A DNA stretch of 34,033 nucleotides from Bacteroidota bacterium (GCA_016718875.1 JADKBL010000044.1:1-34033); one strand, 5' to 3'; positions 14,433-23,491 are shown, counted from the stretch's first letter. Translations and numbers: made by a program. The notes: generated by a model from the sequence alone, not told the origin.

Positions 14433-15359
14433 CTACTGATTATTAATCCTCAGTATCTTATTGTCCACTATCCCAAACTGGAATCCGACTCTGAAGTCCA
14501 TAGCACATTTGATGCTTCTCATGTCATCCTGGAATCTGAACATCTCATCCCCCGGGAGTTGATATCCATAGTGCAGGTTTTTCATCGGTGTGGCCATGAT
14601 GAAATCAGTCGATCCGGGGATCTCTATGATCTTTGCATTACTGTCCAGATCAAACTGCATATAATCCTTTGTCAGGTTCATCGCTCCGTAGCTGGTTCTG
14701 TAGTTTTCCAGATACTTCACTTTCAGAGCATTTGACATGAATATCCCTATCATCTCACCCCTTCTGATATCAGCATCCAGTGCTTTGTACACTGACTCCA
14801 CTCCCGCTACTGCGGTGCTCGATGACAGCGCTCCGGTTGCTACAGCAGTTATGTTCCCTGCAGTAGCCTCAGCTTTTGCTATGGTTCCGAATCCGTCCAC
14901 AACCTCAGCCAGTGTATCATCATCAGCCGGTACAGCAGCCGCATCTCCCCACCATGCAGCATTCTCCTGCTCGCTGGCTATCTTTAGCAGTATCTGATTG
15001 AATATCTCCTGGAAGAAAGGCACCTTGTTAGGCTCTATCGCTCCCTGGTATATCTGTCCCAGATATGTTTCGAAAAAATCCTGTGGATAGATCTCCAGGT
15101 CAGCTTTCACCAGTTCGGTGCTCAGTGTCCTTGGTTTGAAGTCCACAGCGTCAGCCGTAGGATCAAATGTCTTTTTCCATCTCTTCACTATGTCCCCGAT
15201 TATTATCTGGGTCAGTATCTTATCCCCTTTTGTCATCGCGTGGTGCGTGACGTACTTCGATGTCTCAAAGTTGCTGTACAGCAAGCTGAGAAACTGTGTA
15301 TGATATGTCCTTATGAAGGACTGCAGTGCTTTTGCATTTACAAGATTCAGTGCGCTCAT
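14433..15359 (-). CDS. Major capsid protein (HK97 fold)
   Basis: The 308-residue protein has the expected order of an HK97-type shell protein: an N-arm (MSALNLVNAKALQSFIRTYH), an E-loop-like region (AMTKGDKILTQIIIGDIVKRW), a P-domain helix (FFQEIFNQILLKIASEQENAAWWGD), and an A-domain with IGIFMSNALKVKYLENYR, IPGSTDFIMATPMKNLHYGY and a final MDFRVGFQFGIVDNKILRI. It follows the protease-scaffold gene, the usual pairing for head assembly. There is no signal peptide. It starts at ATG 15359 after the A-rich leader typical of this phage. Confidence 0.9.
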   Translation of the reverse strand: MSALNLVNAKALQSFIRTYHTQFLSLLYSNFETSKYVTHHAMTKGDKILTQIIIGDIVKRWKKTFDPTADAVDFKPRTLSTELVKADLEIYPQDFFETYLGQIYQGAIEPNKVPFFQEIFNQILLKIASEQENAAWWGDAAAVPADDDTLAEVVDGFGTIAKAEATAGNITAVATGALSSSTAVAGVESVYKALDADIRRGEMIGIFMSNALKVKYLENYRTSYGAMNLTKDYMQFDLDSNAKIIEIPGSTDFIMATPMKNLHYGYQLPGDEMFRFQDDMRSIKCAMDFRVGFQFGIVDNKILRINNQ

Positions 15360-15474
15360 TTTCTACTTTTTTATATTTTTAATTATTCACTCTTTATTTT
15401 TCACTCTTCACTTTCAACTGTCAACTGACAACTGTCAACCGACAACCGATTTTTCATTTTTCATTTTTCACTTT
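15360..15474. repeat. Large heptanucleotide array between protease and capsid genes
   Basis: TTTTTCA-type units, then five CAACTGT/CAACTGA/CAACCGA units (about 15414-15449), then TTTTTCA again. It is one of the longest arrays in the window. No gene lies here. Confidence 0.85.
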
Positions 15475-15813
15475 TCATTTCCCTCCCGGGTACTTCATCT
15501 CAGCCTTCAGCTGGTCCTCTATCTTTTCCCACTCGTCCTTCACCCCAGGGTTTGCCGGTGGATTTTGCCCACCTGTCACACCCTCTGCAGGTGCTCCCTT
15601 CAGGTTCACTATCTCAGCTTGCAATGCCTCGATGCTGGCATTCAGCTCCGCGATCGTCGCTTGATCGTCGGAGTTTGTAACTCCGATGCCCTCAGTGCCA
15701 CTATCAGCGGCAGCCGGCGCAATTTTTGTCTTGAGATCATTGATCTCGGTAGCCTGGTTATCGATGAGGGCTTGCATTGCCTCGATCTTCCCATTCAGTT
15801 CATCCAGATTCAT
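15475..15813 (-). CDS. Possible internal scaffold start within the protease gene
   Basis: Met254 of the fusion (ATG at 15813) is preceded on the minus strand by AAAGAGGAAAATATG, one of the few good Shine-Dalgarno-like sites in the window. It lies exactly where the protease ends and the coiled coil begins. Separate translation would give a 112-residue scaffold, as in the lambda C/Nu3 arrangement. Confidence 0.5.
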   Translation of the reverse strand: MNLDELNGKIEAMQALIDNQATEINDLKTKIAPAAADSGTEGIGVTNSDDQATIAELNASIEALQAEIVNLKGAPAEGVTGGQNPPANPGVKDEWEKIEDQLKAEMKYPGGK

Positions 15814-16572
15814 ATTTTCCTCTTTTTGATTGTTATTTAATATATTCCCTTCGTTGTCAACACCCGGGGCGAAGAACTCTCTGATCCTTCCCCACAATCC
15901 CACTTCTGGCACCTCGTTGTTGATATTATTTTTCTTCAGCAGATCCTCCGGAGGTTCCGGCAGTCCCAACCCCTCAAAGTCGTATGATGCAGCCATCTTT
16001 TTAGGCTCAAATTTCTCAGTGATCAGCCCTATGTCCAGCATCTCCGCAGCGTCTATCCATTTGCCTCTCCCGTTGTTTTCGTTCATCAGGTCCTCAAAGT
16101 ATTTCGCATCCTTATTCCCCACTTTGGCATACATGTTAGCTATCCGCTCATTGATCTTTTCCATGTCCGAGATCGCTACCTTGAAGTCATTCGTATTGCC
16201 CCACATTCCCATGCTGCTCAGGTGTATCAGTCCCAGCGCGTTGTCGCTCATCCTGCGCTCATCCCCTGCCAGTGCTATTATGGTAGCTGCGCTTGCAGTC
16301 ATCCCGTTGATCTTGGTGATCACTTTCGCAGGATGTTCAGCCAGCAGGTCGTGTATGCTCAGCCCGTGGTTCACATCCCCTCCGAGCGAGTTTATGTTCA
16401 CATGGATCACCTCCGCGCTGATGTTAGCTATATCCTTCAGCTCCTTTCTCAGCCGTTCCTTAGTGTTCTGGTCCTTACTGTCCTTCCACCAGTTCTCACC
16501 GATATAGCCATCTATATCGATAGTAGCCTCCTTCCCGGCCTTATTCTCTATTATTGTGATTCCCTGTTTCAT
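15475..16572 (-). CDS. Head maturation protease (ClpP-like) fused to scaffold
   Basis: Residues 1-190 are an S14/ClpP-like serine protease: VNINSLGGDVNHGLSIHDLL, catalytic Ser94 in GMTASAATIIALAG, His117 in LGLIHLSSMG, and a likely acidic partner around Asp174 (KWIDAAEMLDIGLI). Residues 254-330 are a coiled coil of scaffold type (MNLDELNGKIEAMQALIDNQ). It should shape the prohead and then digest the scaffold. Promoter C lies directly upstream with the start codon 4 nt after its -7 box. Residues 295-304 (IGVTNSDD region) are encoded by a dispersed palindrome also found in the 29347 gene. Confidence 0.9.
   Translation of the reverse strand: MKQGITIIENKAGKEATIDIDGYIGENWWKDSKDQNTKERLRKELKDIANISAEVIHVNINSLGGDVNHGLSIHDLLAEHPAKVITKINGMTASAATIIALAGDERRMSDNALGLIHLSSMGMWGNTNDFKVAISDMEKINERIANMYAKVGNKDAKYFEDLMNENNGRGKWIDAAEMLDIGLITEKFEPKKMAASYDFEGLGLPEPPEDLLKKNNINNEVPEVGLWGRIREFFAPGVDNEGNILNNNQKEENMNLDELNGKIEAMQALIDNQATEINDLKTKIAPAAADSGTEGIGVTNSDDQATIAELNASIEALQAEIVNLKGAPAEGVTGGQNPPANPGVKDEWEKIEDQLKAEMKYPGGK
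15663..15690. repeat. Dispersed palindrome copy 1 (in protease-scaffold gene)
   Basis: A 28-nt sequence with core CGGAGTT-TGT-AACTCCG, identical to 29752-29779. An extra GATCGTCG lies just before both copies. The two copies are translated in different frames. Confidence 0.8.
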
Positions 16573-16576
16573 ATTA

Positions 16577-16612
16577 CAAATATATTATTGTCAGATTTGC
16601 CATCTTAGGACA
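16577..16612 (-). promoter_or_regulatory. Late promoter C (TGTCCT-n22-TATATTTG)
   Basis: Minus-strand TGTCCT at 16607-16612 and a perfect TAnnTTTG box (TATATTTG) at 16577-16584 are exactly 22 nt apart. The ATG of the protease gene is 4 nt after the -7 box. Confidence 0.82.
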
Positions 16613-16614
16613 TA

Positions 16615-16645
16615 TTTCTTCACTGATCACTGATCACTGATTACA
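16615..16645. repeat. CACTGAT heptamer array
   Basis: Three to four CACTGAT heptamers run between the stop region of the 1674-residue fibre gene and promoter C. The same unit precedes promoter B at about 30636-30655. Confidence 0.75.
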
Positions 16646-19600
16646 ATTTTTTGATTGTCAAATGCGGATTTGCCTTCACCACCACGTATTTACTGTTATT
16701 TGTCGTGTTTTTGATTTTTACTCCGATTTTATACGAAGCATTACTGACATATACTATATCTGTTAGAGTTATGGGTCTGGTAGAACCAAAGTGTGTCATT
16801 TGCAAATTTTGACTATTGGATACAGCAGATCCATTCACTGTGATATACCATTCTATTTCCTGTGGATCCTGTGTACCGTACTGTGTCATTCCCTGCAGTT
16901 GCACCTCATAATATCCTATTGCTGGCACAGTCACTTCATACGAGCCAACCGAATATGATGCTGTCGGATCAAAACTTTCAGTGTCAAACTTAATTGACCT
17001 CACCACACTTGATACTTGAAGTGTATCAGATGCTCTATACCTCGCAAATGGAAACGGTAAAGTAGTTGAAGTATGGCTATGGCTGTCGTCTGCGACTGTG
17101 ACTACTCCCATATTGGTTATGGTCGCATCACCACTTAGCAATCTCTCACTTGCAGCATTCACAGAGTTACCGATCCATATCTTTCCATCCGTCAGTGCCG
17201 GAAGTGCACCAGCCACCCAGGTATAAGCACCAGAGCCATTATTGTACAATAATCCTGTGCCGTTTGCAATATTACCCACAACTCCGGCACTCGTTGCAGT
17301 CGCAAGCCTCGTACCTGTTCCCGCAAGGCTGCTCACCGTTATTGCACCGCTGCCGCTGATTATAAATCTTTTTGTTCCATCAGTGGAAATAGAATAATTA
17401 TTATTTCCGTATATATAATGTAAAATGCTACCGGGATTAGTCCCTAAAATTCCAGCTTCGTCTCCATAAATATAGATAGGACTTGATGATTTCAAAAGCT
17501 GAAATATTGGTATCGCAGAATTAATTCTCATACTTCTTATTGACGTTACCCATGTATTGTCATCGCTTAGCGCACTATCATAGATATCCCCAGCGGTATT
17601 AAAACGTGTAATTGCACCATCTGTTGGGGAAATAGCACCAACAGCCCTTTTCCATGCCGAAAAAGTTCCATTTGTTAAATATCTGTAGTAGAATCCATTA
17701 TTATCAGATACGCCAAATTGACTACCATAATTACTTACGTATGCAGAACCTACATACATACCACTAAGAAAATAACTTGACGGAGTACCGCTATTGGTAA
17801 AAAACCCCTTAAATCTATAATCTGGCTTCGTAAGGTCTACTGATTGGTATATGTCTGTTTTGTTTGCTGCATCAAAATTAGTCCAATCTGTCGAAGTCAA
17901 AAACCCTTTCGCACTTCCGGATGCAGCCTGAGCATTTGTATAGTCGATTGATACATTACCAGATGTTGCATTGAAATCAGCAGCCGTAAAACTCGCTGCT
18001 CCTTTTGTACTTCCATCTGCCGCTGCATTTGCTATGCTGATGGTTATGTCAGCATCTGCTCCAGGCAAAATATTATCAGTACCTCCGGATAAAGGAGAAG
18101 TTGTCACAAGGTCTTTTTGCACTAATCCTGTTACCTGTGTTAAGTCAAATTGAGTTGCCATCCCTTTCGTACTTATGGTGTCAACGTTAATATTTAGAGC
18201 CGCTTTCAATGTATATCCTCCATCAGCTGTCAATGCTATTGGTTTTGTAGATGAGTTCCATGAAAGTGTTGGGCTATATGTAGTGATAGCATGTGTATGC
18301 GTAGTTCCTGTTGCACTGTTTCCGGTTGCATCTGTCAGTGTCGAAGGTGTACCCATAGTAACTGTACCTGTTCCGGTGATGGTTGTAAAATTCATACCGT
18401 TACCACTCGCTATACTTGTTACCGTACCTCCTGAATTAGTGTCGGTATCTATATCTGTGAATGTACCTGTTACAGTGCCACCATCTTGCTGAGTTAATGT
18501 CAGCGTTTTTGTTGAAGTACCACTAAAAGCTAAAGATGCTATTTTGTCATTATATCCTGCTGTCCAATTAGTTTGCTCTGTTGTAGTAGGTATTACATAA
18601 CCTGCTGTCAAACTTAAAGCTGCTGCACCTCCTATTACCTGTCTTGTTGCATCAAATTGCAAACCTGTTATACTTTCGGTAAGGTTTCCGGTTGTTAATG
18701 CAGCTTGCTTGTTATTAAAGGTATTCCAATCTGTATTAGATAAATATCCGCTTGTAGATGTATTTGCTTGTGCTATACTCAAAGTAACATCAGAATCTGC
18801 ACCAGGCAATATATTGTCAGTACCACCGCTTAAAGGAGAAGTAGTTACAAGGTCTCTCTGTACTAATCCTGTTACCTGTGTCAAATCGTATTGAGTAGCC
18901 ATTCCTTTTGTACTTATGGTATCAACGTTAATATTTAGAGCCGCTTTCAATGTATATCCTCCATCAGCTGTTAATGCTATTGGTTTAGTTGATGAATTCC
19001 ATGAAAGTGTTGGACTATATGTAGTTATAGCGTGAGTGTGAGTTGTTCCTGTTGCTTGATTTCCAGTCGCATCTGTTAATGTACTTGGTGTTCCCATTGT
19101 CACTGTGCCTGTTCCGGTAATGGTTGTGAAACTCATTCCATTGCCTGATGCTACACTCGTAACTGTTCCACTTCCTGTTCCTGCTCCTATAGTTGTTCTT
19201 ACATCCGCTGCTGTTGCATCGTCAAGTATTGTCAATGCAAAATCAGTTATTGACTTTGCAGCAATATTACCTGTCGAACTTCTTGCTGGAAAAGTATTTG
19301 CAGTTATTGCTAAATCAGTAGGATTTTCACTACCAGCTGTAGCATTTGCTTTCATCGTATTTGCTGCCATATTAGCCATTTTAGCATTAGTAACAGCGTC
19401 GGCAGCTATTGTTGTTGTTATTGTAGTTGTACCAGTTCCTGTTACATCACTTGAAAGAGATATACTTTGATTACTTGTCAAATAACTACTGTTATCATAA
19501 CTCACATCACCAGCTGTTACCTTAACAAAACCGGTTCCACTGGAAGTTGTGATCGAAGTTGCACCACTACCTATAGGTAATACATTTGAAGATGCCACAC

Positions 19601-21665
19601 CTGATATTGCAGTTTGCCAACTCGGGGAAATTCCGTTTGTCTGAAGGTATTTTCCGCTGTTGCCTGTTTGAGTAGGTAGTTCTATTTCATTTGTAATCGA
19701 GCCATCTACCTCTGCTTTTAGTACATTAAAATGCACCCGGCTATTACTACCTGATGCAGTTATACCAATAGTAGTAGAAGTTGAATCCGCTGCAAGTGTT
19801 TGTGCATCACTATCCGATGTCGCTACTGTCTGCCAGGTATTATCCCCTCTCAGAAATTTAGTTGAAATTCCGGATCCCCCATTGACCATTCCTGCATCAG
19901 TCGAACTTGTAGAAAATAATGGAAGTGTTGGGTCTGTAACTGTTGCGCTCAAATCCAATTTTCTTGTAGATGGGGTATATGTCAATGTCTGTATTTCATT
20001 CGCACTCCATAAATCGCTCGATATTTGAGCCCATCCATAAACTGGGTCGCCATTACAATAAAATAAACCACTGTGAGAACCTAAACCAACATATTGATTA
20101 TACCATATATCATATTTTCTTGCGTTTGGAATTAAAAGATAATCTGTATAATCATCATAAGAATATATTCTTCCAGGCTTATAGTTACCTTTACCATCTC
20201 GCAAAGTAAGTGTATTAAGTAATGAATCATATTGCAGCGAATCAGTTAAAACAATTTGCGTTAAATCATATTGAGTAGACAAACCTTTTGTACTGGTAGT
20301 ATCAAGACTTAAAGTAACATCAGAATCCGTACCCGGCAAAATATTGTCAGCACCACCAGACAAAGGTGCATTAGTAACTAAGTCTTTTAAAAGTGTTATT
20401 GATATTGTAGGTGTATTTCCACCACTGCTAACTATTGGACTTGTTCCGCTTACTGATGTTACTGTACCACCACTGTTTGTATCTGTCGAACTTATAGTAA
20501 TGGTATTGGCATCAGTCCTTGTTACAGTTGTCGCTCCACTTCCTGCTATCTTTATATCATCATTACTGGAATCACTACCGGTTAATCTTATATTTGCTCC
20601 ACCAGTTACTGTTTCTGCACTATGTCCATAAGTAGTATTAACATCACTTGTTACAACAGTCTGCCATGTATTGTCACCTCTTAAAAATTTAGCAGATATT
20701 CCAGTACCACCATTTACTAATCCTGCATCTGATCCACTTGTTGAAAACAAAGGCAATGTAACATCAGTTGCGCTCAAAGAAATATCCAATAACCTTGTTG
20801 AAGGTGTGTAGGTTAAATTCTGGATTTCATTAGTAATTGATCCATCAACTTCACTTTTCAACACATTAAAATGTACTCTTGAATTATTTATGCTTGACGT
20901 GATCCCTATTGTCGTTGACGTTGAATCTGCTGAAAGAGTTTGAACTTCATTTGACGTAGATCCATCAACTTCACTTGTCAAAAAACCAGTAACTTGATGC
21001 GTATGACTTGTTGAGGTAGTAGCATTTGTTGTACTTGCTGTCAATGTCGAAGGTGTTCCCATTGTCACTGTACCAGTTCCGGTTATGGTTGCAAAATTCA
21101 TCCCATTTCCACTTGAAATATTTGTTACTGTACCACCACTGTTTGTATCTAAATCTTTGAATTTAATAGTTCCCCCGGAACTTAGAGTAATAGTAAAAAC
21201 TCTGTTTGTGCTATCAGTTAAAGACAAACTTTGCAATTCATTTGAAGTGCTTCCATCTGCTTCGTTTGGCAGTGTAACTGGTGTTGCATCGCTTGACAAT
21301 GAAATTTGGTATCCAGATAAAGTTGCACCAGAACCACTCAAATCTTGTATCTCATTTGATGTTGAACCATCTACCTCACTTGTTAAATATCCGTTATTAC
21401 TTACGTAAGCATCTATTAATGCTTCCGAAGCTAACTCTCTCCAGTATGTTTCATAATAGTAGAATTTATTTAGCACAGCTACATAAATAAGCATACCTTC
21501 ATACTTAAAAGTAGATATTGTTGTCGTATCTCCTAAATTTGTAAGGACGCACCGGCTGTCTATATGCCCGGCTATGTTAGGTAAAAAGTTGGTGTTCACA
21601 GCTATCTGTCCAACACCAACAAACCCAACCATGATAAAAAGTATATTTAATATTAGTTTTTTCAT
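16641..21665 (-). CDS. Giant secreted fibre-like protein with C1q-like C-terminus
   Basis: This 1674-residue protein starts with a Sec signal peptide (MKKLILNILFIMVGFVGVG, predicted cut before Gln20). It then carries many beta-rich repeats typical of fibre shafts: DGSTSNEIQ/DGSITNEIQ units, ITGTGTVTMGTPSTLT units, HTHAITTYSPTLSWNSS units and PLSGGTDNILPGADSDVTLS units. Residues about 1538-1674 resemble a C1q/TNF-type jelly roll (KFDTESFDPTASYSVGSYEV, TVPAIGYYEVQL), a common trimeric receptor-binding tip. It could be the receptor-binding fibre, but a signal peptide is unexpected for a virion part assembled in the cytoplasm, so a phage-encoded surface adhesin is the alternative. It is the last gene of the unit from promoter F. 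Confidence 0.8.
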   Translation of the reverse strand: MKKLILNILFIMVGFVGVGQIAVNTNFLPNIAGHIDSRCVLTNLGDTTTISTFKYEGMLIYVAVLNKFYYYETYWRELASEALIDAYVSNNGYLTSEVDGSTSNEIQDLSGSGATLSGYQISLSSDATPVTLPNEADGSTSNELQSLSLTDSTNRVFTITLSSGGTIKFKDLDTNSGGTVTNISSGNGMNFATITGTGTVTMGTPSTLTASTTNATTSTSHTHQVTGFLTSEVDGSTSNEVQTLSADSTSTTIGITSSINNSRVHFNVLKSEVDGSITNEIQNLTYTPSTRLLDISLSATDVTLPLFSTSGSDAGLVNGGTGISAKFLRGDNTWQTVVTSDVNTTYGHSAETVTGGANIRLTGSDSSNDDIKIAGSGATTVTRTDANTITISSTDTNSGGTVTSVSGTSPIVSSGGNTPTISITLLKDLVTNAPLSGGADNILPGTDSDVTLSLDTTSTKGLSTQYDLTQIVLTDSLQYDSLLNTLTLRDGKGNYKPGRIYSYDDYTDYLLIPNARKYDIWYNQYVGLGSHSGLFYCNGDPVYGWAQISSDLWSANEIQTLTYTPSTRKLDLSATVTDPTLPLFSTSSTDAGMVNGGSGISTKFLRGDNTWQTVATSDSDAQTLAADSTSTTIGITASGSNSRVHFNVLKAEVDGSITNEIELPTQTGNSGKYLQTNGISPSWQTAISGVASSNVLPIGSGATSITTSSGTGFVKVTAGDVSYDNSSYLTSNQSISLSSDVTGTGTTTITTTIAADAVTNAKMANMAANTMKANATAGSENPTDLAITANTFPARSSTGNIAAKSITDFALTILDDATAADVRTTIGAGTGSGTVTSVASGNGMSFTTITGTGTVTMGTPSTLTDATGNQATGTTHTHAITTYSPTLSWNSSTKPIALTADGGYTLKAALNINVDTISTKGMATQYDLTQVTGLVQRDLVTTSPLSGGTDNILPGADSDVTLSIAQANTSTSGYLSNTDWNTFNNKQAALTTGNLTESITGLQFDATRQVIGGAAALSLTAGYVIPTTTEQTNWTAGYNDKIASLAFSGTSTKTLTLTQQDGGTVTGTFTDIDTDTNSGGTVTSIASGNGMNFTTITGTGTVTMGTPSTLTDATGNSATGTTHTHAITTYSPTLSWNSSTKPIALTADGGYTLKAALNINVDTISTKGMATQFDLTQVTGLVQKDLVTTSPLSGGTDNILPGADADITISIANAAADGSTKGAASFTAADFNATSGNVSIDYTNAQAASGSAKGFLTSTDWTNFDAANKTDIYQSVDLTKPDYRFKGFFTNSGTPSSYFLSGMYVGSAYVSNYGSQFGVSDNNGFYYRYLTNGTFSAWKRAVGAISPTDGAITRFNTAGDIYDSALSDDNTWVTSIRSMRINSAIPIFQLLKSSSPIYIYGDEAGILGTNPGSILHYIYGNNNYSISTDGTKRFIISGSGAITVSSLAGTGTRLATATSAGVVGNIANGTGLLYNNGSGAYTWVAGALPALTDGKIWIGNSVNAASERLLSGDATITNMGVVTVADDSHSHTSTTLPFPFARYRASDTLQVSSVVRSIKFDTESFDPTASYSVGSYEVTVPAIGYYEVQLQGMTQYGTQDPQEIEWYITVNGSAVSNSQNLQMTHFGSTRPITLTDIVYVSNASYKIGVKIKNTTNNSKYVVVKANPHLTIKKL
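18171..18315. repeat. Near-identical internal duplication, copy 1
   Basis: Matches 18911-19055, 740 bp away, with only scattered mostly synonymous changes (for example AGCCGCTTTCAATGTATATC in both). It encodes the STKPIALTADGGYTLKAALN shaft unit, indicating recent duplication or gene conversion in the fibre. Confidence 0.8.
18911..19055. repeat. Near-identical internal duplication, copy 2
   Basis: Second copy of the shaft unit described at 18171-18315. The flanking protein sequence (TGTVTMGTPSTLTDATGN, then DLVTTSPLSGGTDNILPGAD) is also duplicated, so the whole repeat is about 740 bp. Confidence 0.8.
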
Positions 21666-21667
21666 AT

Positions 21668-22918
21668 TTACGGGAATGTTATTGTATAATTAAAATTATC
21701 AGCGGTCGTCAGATTATTCAGCTTCCAGCAATCATAATTTTGTGTCCAGTTGTTAGCTAATCCGGTGCTGGTTACGGTTACAGAATATCGTGTAAATGAA
21801 CTTGTCACATTAAATAAGTTGTGATCCTTTATTGTCAGTGTATTACTCCAATTCTCCGGAAATAAAACATACATATATTCATTAGTCCCGGTGAATTCAA
21901 TATAATTTTGTCCTGATTCCGTAGTACCCGCAGGTATTCTTATAAAATCTGTATATATAGGTGTTTTCACACTCGTACCGTTGTCCGGAGTTGAAATATA
22001 AGGCACACTCCCTGATGTATAGCTCGTTGGACTCATGAAGAAGAATATTGGGTAAACATTAGTAATTGATCTTGAACTTGTTTTAGTTCCGCTATCCGGG
22101 CTTCCATTCTCACATATTGATCCCGTTTCACTCCAGTCTTGCGATGCTGTTATAGTAGTCGTACCTGCGCTGGTCGGTGCATGAGTATATGAATAACTGA
22201 ATGAAGTATTAGCTCCAAAATTATTCCCATTTACAGTTCCATTACTCAATGTGAATGAGCAAGGATTTGATGTAGAACCGCTCAAAGTATAACTTGTAGA
22301 TGTCCCCACCTGCACAGGTGATGCTAAACCATTAAGTGTTAGTGTAGGCTGAGTATAACTTGCAGTGTACCACCAGTTGATCCATTCTCTGAATGTAGTT
22401 GCCTGAAGGTTATTCCCTGCAGCAGGTACTCTCGATATTACCCGGTTGCCATTGTAAAGCGAATCCCATAGAGTCAGGTCCAGCTGTGAAATATCAAAAT
22501 TTGTTGGCACTAGCGAAGTATCTACTTTTGCAGTATAAGTATTTGCCGGACTTTCTGTTACATCCATTCCCCACCCCTCAATAACTATAGTGCTGTCCGG
22601 TGGATTACTTCCGCTTGAGAAATAAAAACAGGTAGTATCTGACTTCACTACATAGCATATTGAATCCGTCTTGGCAAATACGCTATCCACCTCACCGGCT
22701 ACATCCCTCAGATATCTATATGTCTGATATCCCTGCGCATCAGTGTATATCGTCATCAGGCTGTCAGGTGCCTTCTTGATCTGCTTCAGGCTTATTGCCT
22801 GCCCCATCAGCCACTCCGGCACCAACAGCCCCACCACCAATATGACTAAAAGACTTGCAAGGTTTCTAAAACCTGGTAAGTCTAAACAACAACCTATTTT
22901 AAATTTTTCATTTTTCAT
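21668..22918 (-). CDS. Secreted fibre/adhesin-like protein
   Basis: This 416-residue protein has an N-terminal hydrophobic signal (NLASLLVILVVGLLVPEWLMG followed by QAISLKQ, predicted cut before Gln). The first codons (MKNEK) are supplied by the heptamer array. The mature part is Thr/Ser/Asn-rich and beta-like, with possible Ig-type segments (TPTLTLNG-like repeats, SYTHAPTSAGTTTITASQDW) and a C-terminal NWTQNYDCWKLNNLTTADNF. It lies 2 nt before the giant fibre gene, so the two are probably made together and may interact. The family is not recognised. Confidence 0.65.
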   Translation of the reverse strand: MKNEKFKIGCCLDLPGFRNLASLLVILVVGLLVPEWLMGQAISLKQIKKAPDSLMTIYTDAQGYQTYRYLRDVAGEVDSVFAKTDSICYVVKSDTTCFYFSSGSNPPDSTIVIEGWGMDVTESPANTYTAKVDTSLVPTNFDISQLDLTLWDSLYNGNRVISRVPAAGNNLQATTFREWINWWYTASYTQPTLTLNGLASPVQVGTSTSYTLSGSTSNPCSFTLSNGTVNGNNFGANTSFSYSYTHAPTSAGTTTITASQDWSETGSICENGSPDSGTKTSSRSITNVYPIFFFMSPTSYTSGSVPYISTPDNGTSVKTPIYTDFIRIPAGTTESGQNYIEFTGTNEYMYVLFPENWSNTLTIKDHNLFNVTSSFTRYSVTVTSTGLANNWTQNYDCWKLNNLTTADNFNYTITFP

Positions 22919-22985
22919 TTTTCATTTTTCATTCTTCATTTTCAACCGTCAACCGACAACTGACAACCGATTTTAAATTTTTCAT
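22903..22985. repeat. Heptanucleotide array giving start codons
   Basis: TTTTTCA units followed by CAACCGT/CAACCGA/CAACTGA units. On the minus strand the AAAAATG unit supplies the ATG and first five codons of the 21668-22918 gene. Confidence 0.8.
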
Positions 22986-22987
22986 TT

Positions 22988-23026
22988 AAAAAAAAGAGCC
23001 CCGCTCCATTCCCTGGGCAGAGCTCT
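22988..23026 (-). terminator. Terminator after the small secreted protein gene
   Basis: On the minus strand AGAGC (23022-23026) pairs with GCTCT (22995-22999), with additional GGG/CCC inner pairing, followed by eight T. It separates the 23052-23459 gene from the two larger secreted proteins, so it may act as a partial stop that favours the first gene. Confidence 0.7.
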
Positions 23027-23051
23027 CTCTTCCTAACCTTCAAATGATCCA

Positions 23052-23459
23052 TTATTTGTTTTTCCGCAGTATTGCGTATCCCTTTGTGGTCATCACCATT
23101 GTACCGCTACCAGTAGAAGTGATCTTATACCATAGATACTTTGCCGGATTGTCCACAAAAAAAGCACTGTTATAAGCCACATTCGTATTAGTCAGAGTGT
23201 CCAGAGTTATATAATTCACTCCGTCAAGCGATGCCTGGAATAGCGTATTGCCCGCTACCGTCCCCGACACCTTCTTATTCACCACCTGAAATGTCACCAT
23301 ATCCACCGTCCTGGTATCCACCTTCTGCAATACATATTTCGTCGCGGTGTTCGTCACCGTATCCCCGCTGTATGTCATATACGTCGCACTCGACTGAGCC
23401 ATCCCGCATACTGCCACCATCACAGCCATCATCATCATTAGCATAATCTTTTTCATCAT
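23052..23459 (-). CDS. Small secreted protein, first of the secreted trio
   Basis: This 135-residue protein has a Met-rich signal peptide (MMKKIMLMMMMAVMVAVCGMA, predicted cut before Gln-Ser-Ser). The mature part is about 113 residues and beta-rich, with ASLDGVNYITLDTLTNTN and KYLWYKITSTGSGTMVMTTKG. Such a short beta domain with a 'YLWYKIT-TGSGTM' strand looks like a small adhesin or capping subunit. It starts the unit from promoter F and is followed by its own terminator. Function unknown; secretion is the firm inference. Confidence 0.7.
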   Translation of the reverse strand: MMKKIMLMMMMAVMVAVCGMAQSSATYMTYSGDTVTNTATKYVLQKVDTRTVDMVTFQVVNKKVSGTVAGNTLFQASLDGVNYITLDTLTNTNVAYNSAFFVDNPAKYLWYKITSTGSGTMVMTTKGYAILRKNK

Positions 23460-23491
23460 TCACTATTTTTATTTGTTAACAAATTCATACA

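Noticed and set aside
16641..21665. Diversity-generating retroelement target in the fibre tip
   Set aside because: No reverse transcriptase and no template repeat were seen in the window.
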